Part shown: positions 49,401 through 60,718 of the stretch, one piece after another | Layout of the letters: each line of letters opens with the position of its first letter | Numbering within the stretch: the first letter of the stretch is position 1 | DNA from: Polytrichum commune | Taxonomy: Eukaryota; Streptophyta; Polytrichopsida; Polytrichales; Polytrichaceae | NCBI GenBank assembly: GCA_950295325.1 | Contig: OX485806.1 | Location: forward strand, 6,698,001 to 6,762,000 | Reading direction: 5' to 3' | DNA length: 64,000 nucleotides | Program-made: the position numbers and the translations under genes | The notes under the pieces: model-generated | Database searches by the model: none | What the model was told of the DNA's origin: nothing | What the model saw: only the letters and a program-made list of their open reading frames with translations

Positions 49401-52400
49401 GCTTAACCTCCGGGTGAGGTTAAGTTAATTTTGCATCAGATGCGCTGCGCACATAAGCATCTCGTGAGTCAATCAATCGGTCAGCTACTGATGATGATGA
49501 GTGTGGGTGTCCGAATCCTCGGCTGGCTCCGGTGGTGATGGGTGTGAGGGCGTGGAGCTGCCTATCCAATTATGCATCGGCAGCATCGGCATCTCCATCG
49601 CCATTCGATCTTTGGGATGCCTTTCCATCGGCACAGTCACTGACTCGTGTGTGCCCCCGTGGCCGCTGATGTGGATGACAAAGCGTTGGTTGTACGATGG
49701 TTGGTGATATTTATTTTTTTGTGTGTGTTTTGTGCAAAGTGGGGTGCATAACATTAGTCAGCATAAGAGCTCAAAACCATTGACTATGGTAGGTGAATCA
49801 TTGACAATGTGTTTCACTGTACGTGGTTGCTAATGTGGTTGACTAATCATTCGTTGAACAAGACTTGGTTTTGTACTTTATTAGTTTTTTAAAGTTGTGA
49901 TTCTTCCATGGAAAGTAAAAGATACACCACACAGATGCTATACCCTGCCCAATTCGGGATTGGGATCGATTAACATACACGTGTACGTCGAAGTGTGCCG
50001 TTCGATGCGTTCCTTTCACTTTGTTGTTTGTGATGATTTGAGTTGCATCGGAATTCTTTTGGATGTCTTTTCATTTACAATCCCATCGTTGTTGACAAGG
50101 CGTTAACATGTGTGTTCCATTGGGAGTTGTGGCCGTTGATATGCTTGACAAACATTGCATAGAATATGTTTGAAATTTGGTCTTTTGTGATTTGAATGGC
50201 GATGGTTATATTGAATATCAAACAATGGAATGCACGTGCACTTCATACCCCCGATCCAATTCATGAAGAGGAACTTGAGGATTTTGACACACTAAAATAT
50301 TTTGTGTCTAATAGAAGTGTGTGACACAATTCTATTAGATACACATTATCAATGGACTTAAAAGCCATGTACTAACCATCATTTCCACAAATATAAACAA
50401 GTACGTTTGCATTTATATAATTTTTTGGTAATAATATCACTTGCAAATTGATATAAGGTTGAAATTAGAATATGCCTAAAGTTTTAATTTTAATTTTAAA
50501 AATGTCGTTTATGAAATTGTTATGCAAAGCATTGTCATTTGTATTTTAATCGCCTTTGGTTATATGAATTTCAAAGGTTGCATGTACATATGCAAATGTG
50601 TATGTGTTATATTGTACATGAATAAGTTGAATAAATTGACATCTTAGTGAATTGTGCTATTTGTCTTCCTATGAGGTAGGTTCCACAACCACCTCATAGA
50701 TCATATTCCACTAGTGGATTATGGTGTTGTGCTTACATGTTGGAACTACTAGCACTAGAAGAAATCATGTCCATAGCAACCACCTGCAACATTCCATTGC
50801 GACACGGTGGGTGCAATAACTGCCCTATGTAACCACAAACGGGTGTTGACCCCCCAGGATCTGAGTTGGCATAAATGTAATGTAAAGTGCCCTTCATTGC
50901 GTCTGTGTGGGACATGAGGTGCTAAATAGTGTCAACGGGTAGCATGGTTTGGAAGTGCCCCATGCAAATTTATGTAGCCACATATGTGGAAGGAGCCACC
51001 GCATACAATAAGCATTGGAGTCCAATGTGGCATGTTTTTTTTTTCCATCTTGTGGTGGTGGGCAACCTCACTACCACCACTGCAACACAATTGATGTGTG
51101 ATGGCAATATGATTATTATGCCTTATTTCGGGTGATATGTCCATGCCCATTCCTAAAACAATGCTTTAGCTTATACGTCCACCCGTTCAAAGCTACTATG
51201 GCTATGTCTAACGTCCACCACACACAAGCTTTTGGCAATTTTCGTTGGATGCCCTCTAAGTACGGTTGTCATCTTTCACCACTAGCTAAAGTGAACAAAG
51301 ATGTGGTGTATGGCTGCCAACATGTGTTTTTCTAGTGCTCTTGAAGCATGTACAATGTTGTGGTTCAAAATGACCTTTCATATTGAGGGTGGTTGGTGTA
51401 TACCATTCATATTTGTCGGGAATACCAATGTTCGAATTGCTTGCGACATGTTTTGTGCAACATCAATATATTGTGTTCAACTGCAAATATGTTTCCAAGG
51501 CATAACATAATTGTGTATTCATTTGACACACATTTTACGTTCATCATCGTCCATAGCCACATTCCCAAAGCTGAGTTGTAATTTCTTTGCACACAATGTA
51601 ATTAAAATTAACTATTCCTACTGTTGTGCCAAAGTTTTTCAGTAAATTGTAACTAGACCGCAAAACCATAATTGGGCTCTAAAAGAGCATATAAAAGCCA
51701 CATTTCAACCACAAACATGGCATCATTTTGGTTTTTTATGTCCACCTTCTAGCCAACCACTACATTACTCCATCACTACATCACTACATTACACAACTTC
51801 AATTTTGGTACTTAGCATATGGTGGGAACTTGTATTTAGTGTCGTCTTTAATGTTCCTCTACCTTATAACATGTTCTCCGTTGTAGTGTGTTGACCTAAT
51901 TTAGAGGCTCCAACAACAACATTTGGCCCACGGGATTGAATCTAGTGACAATCGATAAAACATGATCGGCCGAAGGGGAGCGGTCACAAGAAAGCAGGAG
52001 CCGAGAAGCAGAGATAGAAGGAGTTGAAGAGCAAAGACAGAAGGGCAACCGACACTGGGAACGGGAGTAGAGATAGCTTGGTAACAAGACGATGGGCCAC
52101 GAGGGCAGGGGAAGTTGGGGTCTATCCTGGGTATCGAGCCAATTATACTATCGAAGAATGGGGGGGGGGGGGGTGGGGGGGTCAGGTATTAGCCGCTCAT
52201 TAAATTGGGCATCATCCGATTTGGGAGTGGGTAATCAACCTGGGTACCACGAGGGTATTAAGGGCCATTAAGTTTTTTCCTAATTATTGGTAAGCTACCA
52301 TAATTAAGGTTTAGTAAGCCCCAAACTACTTATGAGCCACTTAAAGTTTTACAAGCCACTCCATCCAAGGACCGTGAGCCGGATCCACAAAATTGAAAAG

Positions 52401-55400
52401 ATTACACCTAATTAGTAAGCCATACCAACAAATAATGAGCCATCTAGGATAGGTGAGTTCCATTTTGGATTAGTAGCCTAGGGCCACTTAGATAATTCAA
52501 AAGCCACCTAGGTAAAGGAAATGGGAGGTGGAAGAAAAGGAAGGCCAAGAAATGAGTTCTTGGCAATCCTCATAAAATTCCCTATACCTAGATTATGCAT
52601 AGGAAGATCTCAAAGAACAATCTATTGCATTTTAAAGATGGAGGATATGTGCTCCCATTTAAGATTTTAGTGAACACTCTTCATCAACTTCAAGAAAAAG
52701 AAGATTGAGCACCTTGCTCCCCTCTCCCACTTAACCCTAGAAGGCCATAGTCGGAGAGGCAATTAAGAGTTTTTGGACTCATAGAGATTGACATTGTTGG
52801 CATCCCTCTCGTGAAGAGACTGGATTTATTTTGATGTGTCAAGAGATTTGAATACCATAGTATGGGTAAATTAATCGGTTGTGAAGCCTTTACATCTTGT
52901 GAAATTGATTTTGATAAATAATATCGTGATCATAATTTGCTCAGTGAAGTTGTAGGTTCAATTATCTCGATTCTCGGAAAAAAAGGGAAACCTGAGAGTT
53001 GAAATTGTCTGATGTCATGGCTGGTGTGAGAATAAGAGTTTGAAGAATTATAAGTGTTAAAGCATAAAGTGGATTATAGAGTCATGAAGGGACCATTATC
53101 TGTTGTGTAACCAAGATGTGTATCATGTGAAGTTTTCCCATAGTTTTATGAAATTCTTAACTTCATTAAAATAGTTGAAGATCAATTATATTTGATAGAT
53201 TGATGAAATTGAAAGCATATGAAATGTCAAGAGTAACAAGGATAGAAAATTAATTCTAAAATTGAAAATTTGACCACTAAAGTAAACTTTGAAATGGGCT
53301 TGACCGATATCAACACTCAAGATTAATAAATTGATCATAACATAATATTTGGATCTAACTATAACCTAACTTGTGATGGCCTATAGCTTTGGACACTTAC
53401 AAGTTGAAGTCCTTAAGTCAGTTTAGGTTACGACAATGGTCCTACTGCCTCATTAAAATTCAGATAAATCAATGAATGTTGTAACTTGCAGGGTTGTTAT
53501 TACAATATTTCATGACCCATTACATTATCAAATAATTGGGGAAAAACTCTTGTTCATATTGGGGTGCCCTTGGCCTTGGTTACATGTGGTTATTGAAACT
53601 CAAAAAGACTATTGATGAGCTATGGCTCCCTGCATTAAAATCCATGATGTAGCGAGCCATGACTACTGGACTATGGTTGGTTGTAAGAGGGAGATTGTGC
53701 AATTGCATGTACTGTACTAAGTGATCCTCATAATCCACTCCTTAATCTCATAATTCTTTAAAAGATACCTAAAACAAGGTATCACCTAGGTTTTGTATTC
53801 AAATGTCATTCCTAAATCATTGTGACTTATTAATTAACCTAATAATGACACTTAGAGCTCAATCTGACATTTGCTTAGCCTTTCCTATGTGATTTTGTTG
53901 AATGGAACCCAATCCAAAAACCCTATCTACAATGTGCAAACCCAAATGATACCTAGAATGCAACATGTTGCCACCGTGCATGGAAACACATTAGGTGTCA
54001 AAATGCCGAGCGTCGGCGACACTATTTTTTAATCGAAGGACAATGCACAACCAACAACACAAACGATAATGAAGGTTGAGACTGCAATGGGCAAGTAGGT
54101 GGAGGATGGACCGAAGAACCAAGGAAGAGGCACACTTTGCTAGAAGAGTGGAGGGGAGAATCAGGGTGCATCCAAAGCCGAGACGAAAAGGAGGCATTTG
54201 AGGAGGAGACAAGGACACACATGATGGAAGGCAAGGAGCCACAAGAATGGAAATGTGGATGATCGTGATGTTTATAGGCAAGAATTATTATTTGAATACA
54301 CAAGAGCCCTCACATACGTACATGCATTTGGATGTCTCCATTTAGAGTGTGAGAAAACCACAAACAGAAGAAAACGATGAGGCATGAAGTAAAGAAACAA
54401 ATTGAGTTTATAGAGCATGATCTTTCTTTGTTCGGATGAGTGTCTATGTATGTTGTGTGCTTGAATGTGTGATTGGGAGGATTTGATGGTGGGATGGATG
54501 CGGGGTGCAAGAGAAGGAAATGGGACATGCCCCAATTGTAACTTAGGCCGAATATTTGCATGCAAATGCGAATGGGGCACCTATGGTGAGTCCACATGCT
54601 AGTCCATATCAACTTTGGTGCGGGCATTGTCACTGCCAACATGGGGACCATTTTGAAGACATTGGAAACCACCAACCACAAAATCCAGATGATGATGCAT
54701 GACCTAGTTGAGGTAAATGAATTAATTCTAGGGTGAAAGAAGAGGACGGGCATGAATGATGAAGGGGGAAGCTGGCATGCAAAAGGACGTGTAGAGATTG
54801 GGAAACACGACTGCCAGGTAAATCACTTAACGCCCGGGGTCAATGAAAGCAACTACGACACAAAGATTGTCAATAGCGAGTTGGATGGCATCCAAATAGC
54901 GTCTCTACAAGTGGATGGCGTACAAGGAGCCAGAGAATCAAATGTGGTGCTAAAAGACTATGTTCTAAAATTTGGAGAAATTGTCGTTGTAGCAACACCA
55001 ACGGTCCCGAAGCATGCTTTGCCAAAGCATAGTAGTGGTGTTGTCAAAAGTGGGGAGGCAACGTCACCTAACGACATTGAGGTAGATGTTGGCTATGTTT
55101 GTATGTCGAGCAGTATTGGAAGAGGTGACATGAAGGTGGTTGCCAACTACAAACGAAATCAAACTAGAACATCAAGAGAAGGGGAACTGTAGACCTACTA
55201 CATGCAATTCCCAATATGTTGGACACGATATTGCACTGGGAACTTATAGGGTCAATAAGAACTCAGACTATGTAAGTTTGTGAGGACATTTGCCTCACAA
55301 TAAGAAACTACTATCAATTTAATGTTTTGTATTGCAAAGGCATTGAAGGAATAGGTCATAAATTATTAATATATGGTAGAGAATATCATTTACATACCCT

Positions 55401-57110
55401 AATATTCCTGCAATTTCACAAAACATTAATAGTCATAGTCCTTAAATTGAAAATAAGTGGTCCAATAATATATCACATAGGCCAAATCGATACACAATGA
55501 TGACAAATACATGCAATATTGAATACAACATACACCATACACCATACATCATATAGACAACCAACAGTATGCCATTAGCAAGTATGTATATATGTACATG
55601 TAGACCACCTATCGCGGCGCACGTCCATGGCGCATAATTGTGGTTGTTGTAACAACCGGCTTGCCACACATGGCAACCACAAATGTGGCCTAATTGTTGT
55701 CGTTGATCTCCACCCAAACCTTAGCATTGCAACCGCACACATGGTTGCAATAATCAAGGTTTGGGGATGCATATGAAACCACAGGTGGTTGGCAACCATT
55801 GCAAAGTGTATGGCAGCCAACGTGAAAACGTCATCACTGCAAAATTTGCAACAGGGTTGGGCCAAAATTATGAAACATATGCCTTTCTTGTTGGTGGGAA
55901 GCCGAGAAGGAATGACACCCCATTACACACAGTAGTCGAGATGGCAACCATCATGAGCCTCCCGGATGACATGGCCATGCATGAGTCAACAATGGAGTCA
56001 ACATATGTTTGTGCAGCTAGTCCCTTGTCTAGAAACGGTAGCATATAATTTTTTTTCACATGATGCATGGGTGTGAATGACATGGCAATGCCACATGCCT
56101 ACTCAACGCAATTGCTTTTAGGAAAACAAAACACAGAGGAAGAGCTAGCCAATGAGATGTCCAAGATTTTTATTTATTATTATTATTTTTTGATGGTTGG
56201 ATGTGATGTCCTTTTTTTCTTCTAGTGTAACAAAGGAATGAAGGAATAAAGAATCATAGATTGCTATTAAAAACTTTAATCCAATGTGACATTAATCCTT
56301 ATGGACACTAGATTAATCTTCCCTGAGAATTAGTGCCCTCGGTTGTTGTTTTTGGTTGCTTTAAGTGACGGCAAAAACCTAATTGCAAAAAAAAATAAAA
56401 AAATAAAAATCTTTGAAGATACATAATATTATCCAATTAGTGTTGTGTGGATGGAGCTGGGAATGAGCCAAATTCTATTCAAAACTATACCTTGCTTATT
56501 CTCTCTTACCATCAGATTCAACTTGATAAACTCGTGTGAAGCACTGTCATTGATATTATTAGAATGGAACGGTCTATAGCAATTGATTAATGTTATGTAT
56601 CGGACAATGAATGATTTTTACTTCTTTATTTACCACTCATTCTAATTGGGATATTAAGGCACAATCATAGGAAGGAAAGAATGGGAAGATGCAAGTTTCT
56701 CCATGGATTGGGAGGTACCTATGTATCTATCTATGGGTGGTGTATTCAATGTGTGGTGTGTGAAAGCCTGTGAAAGTTACTAAATCCTTTAACATAATTC
56801 AAAATAACATAAAACAAAATTTCGTAAACAAAAGATCGCAGAAGAGTTTGCCAAATTTTATTACAAATATTTGGGCTCACTCATGCCCCATGATAAATGT
56901 GCACGTATTGAAATATTCTTAATTCATGAAGTATGTACAATAAATTTGTAAATAAATAAAATGTGATACATGGACACTAGTATCATAATCCAAATCATGT
57001 AAATTTTCACTCATAAATATCAAACTTTATTATGAAATTTGACTAAAACCGTCATTTCAATCCACATCACTTATGAATAGTTATTTTGGACACTAAAATT
57101 TTGATGCATC
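49401..57110. other. Long intergenic region, no gene recognised
   Basis: Mostly AT-rich with short ORFs on both strands that show no domains. A poly-G run lies at 52159-52187. A short phrase ('g.tgatgtggatgacaaagcgttgg') at about 49665 returns loosely near 50130 and 57750, so decayed copies of a dispersed repeat are likely. The longest ATG ORF is 54752-55192 (146 codons), without any recognised family. Confidence 0.4.
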
Positions 57111-57114
57111 ATTA

Positions 57115-57262
57115 ACTTACATGTACAGGAAGAGGTTGGCGGTTCGAATCCCAACTGCGAAATCTCCTCTCTACTTGACAGAAAACTTGCCAGGTGGTCA
57201 ACTGCCTCATGTGCTTTGGCATTGGCATGTCGGCCTTCTATCTCAAAAAGAAAAAGAAAAAA
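57115..57262 (+). mobile_element. Possible tRNA-derived SINE remnant
   Basis: GGTTCGAATCCC at about 57145 matches the tRNA B-box, and an A-rich tail (AAAAAGAAAAAGAAAAAAA) ends about 110 bp later. The T-arm stem does not pair beyond two base pairs and there is no recognisable A-box or cloverleaf, so it is not a tRNA gene. A SINE remnant is the simplest reading, on one copy only. Confidence 0.4.
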
Positions 57263-58359
57263 ACCTTACATGTACATAGCATGCGTAAAGATTTTAAGCT
57301 CAACGGGGACCCATAGAAATGCAATCTTTAACCTATAGATTAAAAATAGTATTTGATTTCAAACTCAAGAGTAAGAATGCACACATGAAGTGCACAAAAT
57401 TACTTGAAGACAAAAGCAAGATAGATGTAACTCAATACCAATTATAAAAAAAATATACAAAATTTAATCTTTCTAACCTTGCAGATTTTATTTTGTTGCA
57501 AATAAACATCAAGCATTACTACGTAAAAATGTTAAAGAAAACATTCAACTTCAAGGGCTAAGTGATTTCTAATAACTTTCTTCTTAGCATTAAAATAGTT
57601 TGAGCATTAACAATCTTTCATCTTAAGTTATCTCATGTAATCAAATCTCTAGTTACTTGAGGGTCAACTTAAACACCGTGAACTAGTGTTTATTTCGTAT
57701 GCAGCCAATGAATCTCCACCACCATTGAAGCTAATATCTTGTGAGTCCCTAGTGTGGATGTTGATATTGGTGACAAAGCGTTGGACGAGGGTAGCATTTA
57801 TAAATTTTGAATTTAAGTGACAATGTATGATTTCATCGAAAGTGAAAGTATACTATACATGCTCTTTGTTCCCCTACTTAGGACTTAGAGGAAGACTTAG
57901 TTGAAGACACACAAAAATACACATTCAAAATTAAGCGACACCACGAGTCTAGATACCTATGAACTATCATTGAACCCACAAACCCATAATTGCCACAATG
58001 GCAATGACCACCATTTGCTCACCCACAATGTTTTCAATAAATCTAGGTTTATTCATGAGTTATGGGCGAAATGAGATTTTATATGTGCACTTTTATTGGT
58101 GGATCTTATGATAGAAACATACATGACACTTTTGAGTCTTTGGGTTTGGATGGAGGTTGAAGGGTTTAGGGATTGTTAGATATGCAAATTAGAATTATGA
58201 AGTTGTTCATTTCTCTTCTTGATTTGAAATTTGTCCTCACACCTAAATCTCACATTTCTTTAGATTGGAAATTTCAGTGCTTGCCGATTTATATTCCTAG
58301 ATTGCCCATGACACTCTTCAATTTCTTGGCTCTAGAAATGACAGTAGTATTTAGTGGCA
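57263..58359. other. AT-rich intergenic DNA
   Basis: No gene seen. The 5' part of the transposon whose remains follow at 58360 should be here or further left, but I could not find its left terminus. Confidence 0.35.
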
Positions 58360-59640
58360 TATGCTTTTCATTTCAATTATGTTTCAACAATTTCGGTGTT
58401 GATGGCCACGTCTTTGCACAAAACAACTTCAACACAATCTGGTAAGCATTGACCTCCTCTGCATTGGTTATGGCACCGGAAGATATTTACAATATGGGTG
58501 AGACTAGTTCATTTTATCGTGCCCAACCAAACAAGACACTAGTGAAAGGAAAAGTTTGTGGGCGTGAAATTCAGAAGGACCAACTCACACTTTACCTTGC
58601 TATAAACACAACAAGCATTGACAAGTTGACACATGTGAGTATTTACAAATCGCTACACCCAAGATGCTTTGGAAGGTGGTTGCCAACAAATTATGTGTGG
58701 TGGTTTGCAAACCTAATGGCATGGATGACATCATATGTATTTGAGAGTTGAATGATGAGCCTCAATGTACATTTCAAATCTAAAAAGCGGAAGGTATTTT
58801 AAATTATGGACAAATTTGAAAACTCGCTCCCTTGAGCACGTTGGTAGGGGTGATTCATTTGGTTTTCAACCTTGCAACTGAGCAATATTATTATTGCTTT
58901 CTTACTGCCTAATGTTGCAAATGTGGTACAACCCTTGGATTAGGGAATAATTGCTTCCTTCAAAATTCAATTTAAGAGAAAGCTTTTGAAATGGGATCTC
59001 TCTTAGTTTGATTCTTCTATTACTCACCATGACTTGAGGAATATAATGCCTAATGTAAGGCATGCTATTATGTGGTGCTCTCAAGTGTAGAGAGAGATGA
59101 ATCCCCAAATCATACAAAACAACTAGAGGATGTCCAAGATTTACTTGTAGATTGGAGTGCCGGTTTTGCCAAGGATCATGAACATGAGAAAATGAGAATG
59201 AAAGAAGCAACAAATGAATTGACAAGTTACATTTCCTCTTGGAATCTTGGAATCTTGGAAGGGAAGAAATGCCCATTGAAGAATATGTGCAATTGGTAGG
59301 AGAGGAAATTGTTGATGTAGAGTACAAAAGGTTGAGTTGGTGGATTTGGCATGGGGTAGAGAAATTCATTTGGATTTAAGTTTGAATGAAGAGCCAATAG
59401 AGGGGAATAATGTGGATGACCATCCAACACCAATAGTTAAGCTTCCTCAAGCCCATGAGTATGCCCATTTACTATCAAATCTAAGCATCCTTCGAAGTTT
59501 TTTAGTTGTAAAGGTGATGAACATGCAATCTTTTATAGACGTGTTTTATAGATATCTTTGATGTCAAATTACAATATCAACAAACATCATGAGAAGACAA
59601 TAGATTTTTGCTTTTGTAGTGTGGTTATGATGAAGGCATC
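58360..59640 (+). pseudogene. Inactive pogo/Tigger-type DDE transposase
   Basis: The translated + strand carries the pogo/Tigger DDE domain: EDIYNMGETSSFYRAQPNKT, LHPRCFGRW and AWMTSYVFES in one open frame (58449-58751). Then, across stops and shifts, follow HFKSKKRKV, IMD, the NVANVVQPLD-like stretch near 58910, FKRKLLKW near 58970, AIMWCSQV near 59070, and VDWSAGFA and acidic C-terminal sequence up to about 59600. An upstream scrap near 58380 (FNNFG..GHV) fits the end of the CENP-B-like DNA-binding region. It is dead: the first catalytic Asp of the NMDET motif is Gly here, and several stops and frame changes interrupt it. Family assignment rests on remembered family motifs and is strong. 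Confidence 0.85.
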
Positions 59641-59764
59641 ATCATGTGACTATATTTTTTGTACCTCCATATTGTGTGACGTTGTGAGCATATTTCTCTA
59701 ATAATAATGTTTTTTCATACTTATGTATCTTTATTGTGTATACAAAATGACATTTTACATCAAA

Positions 59765-59886
59765 TAGGCCATTTTCTTGAAAAACCTCGGTAGTACGACA
59801 TTTGAGGCCAAAATGTCATATTTTGCAAGATATGGCATTTAGATAATACAACACTTGCACGATCAAACGTGTCATATTAAAGGGGG
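59765..59886 (+). mobile_element. Possible right end of the pogo/Tigger element
   Basis: After the transposase remains come repeated 'atgtcatatt', 'acgacatttgaggcc' and 'gatatggcattt' motifs, ending in GTGTCATATTAAAGGGGG. This looks like subterminal and terminal repeat sequence. No matching left end was found, so the boundary is a proposal. Confidence 0.35.
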
Positions 59887-59940
59887 AGAACAATATACAT
59901 ATTATATACGCCATGAGGATTGGCAGCAGATGAGTTAGTA

Positions 59941-60005
59941 AGGTATGTGGGCCTTATGTGGTCACTTGTCTCTTAACTGGACATCTATATGCAGTGCTCA
60001 GGGAT
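59941..60005 (+). mobile_element. Family A MITE, copy 7 (left-end fragment)
   Basis: AGGTATGTGGGCCTTATGTGG after TA at 59939, then 'tcacttgtctctta', as in the left ends of the other copies. The similarity fades within about 70 bp. Confidence 0.5.
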
Positions 60006-60364
60006 TTTTTTGGGCATAATCAGTCAAGATCCTAGTGTTTCCAAGTCCAACAAGTTGCATGTTGTGATCTTTCAGTTTCTCTTTAATAATTGTAGGTGTA
60101 CTCCATAGATTCCTCTAAAATGATGGGTGATTTTCCCAAGGTCTTGAACTTCAACCGATTATTTCTCACACTCAACCGGTTCGCCTGTAGTTAGTGGTTG
60201 GCTCTCCCCATTCATTGCCTATACGTTCTTTATTAGGACATGCTTGGTTGAAAAAAAAATGTATTGAAGAAATATGCTCACAACTTTCCCTAAGGTTCTC
60301 CAATGCTTGCAACGTTCCCCCATGTTCCCCAATGCTCGCAATAATCCTCAAGATTCTCCTACAT
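60006..60364. other. Intergenic, nothing recognised
   Basis: Contains a few near-repeats of 'gttccccaatgctcgcaa' at 60300-60350 but no gene. Confidence 0.35.
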
Positions 60365-60718
60365 GTTCCAAATTACTAGTCACATATGAAACTGGAAATA
60401 TGGGTGGGTCCCACCATTTATGCACATAATGACCTCTATTATAGAACAAATTGGCCCTAAAAAATATTGTATCATAAATGTCGTTCCAAATTACTAGTCA
60501 CATACGAAACTGGAAATATGTGTGGGTCCCACCATTTATGCACATAATGACCTCTATTATAGAACAAATCGGCCCTAAAAAATATTGTATCATAATTGTC
60601 GTTCCAAATTACTAGTCACATACGAAACTGGAAATATGTATGGGTCCCACCATTTATGCACATAATGACCTCTATTATAGAACAAATCGGCCCTAAAAAA
60701 TATTGTATCATAAATGTC
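60365..60718 (+). repeat. Three tandem 118 bp units
   Basis: Units start with GTTCCAAATTACTAGTCACA at 60365, 60483 and 60601. Units 2 and 3 are almost identical and unit 1 differs at a few sites ('gaaatatgggtggg', 'aaattggcc'). Non-coding. Recent tandem duplication is likely. Confidence 0.95.

Noticed and set aside
54752-55192. A 146-codon ATG ORF
   Set aside because: No recognisable domain, no splice context and no neighbouring element features; could be chance or a decayed element, not enough to call a gene.
57124-57190. tRNA gene
   Set aside because: The T-loop matches but the T-stem fails and there is no acceptor or anticodon arm.
60365-60718. CRISPR-like direct repeats
   Set aside because: Three adjacent 118 bp units without spacers in a eukaryotic genome are an ordinary tandem repeat.
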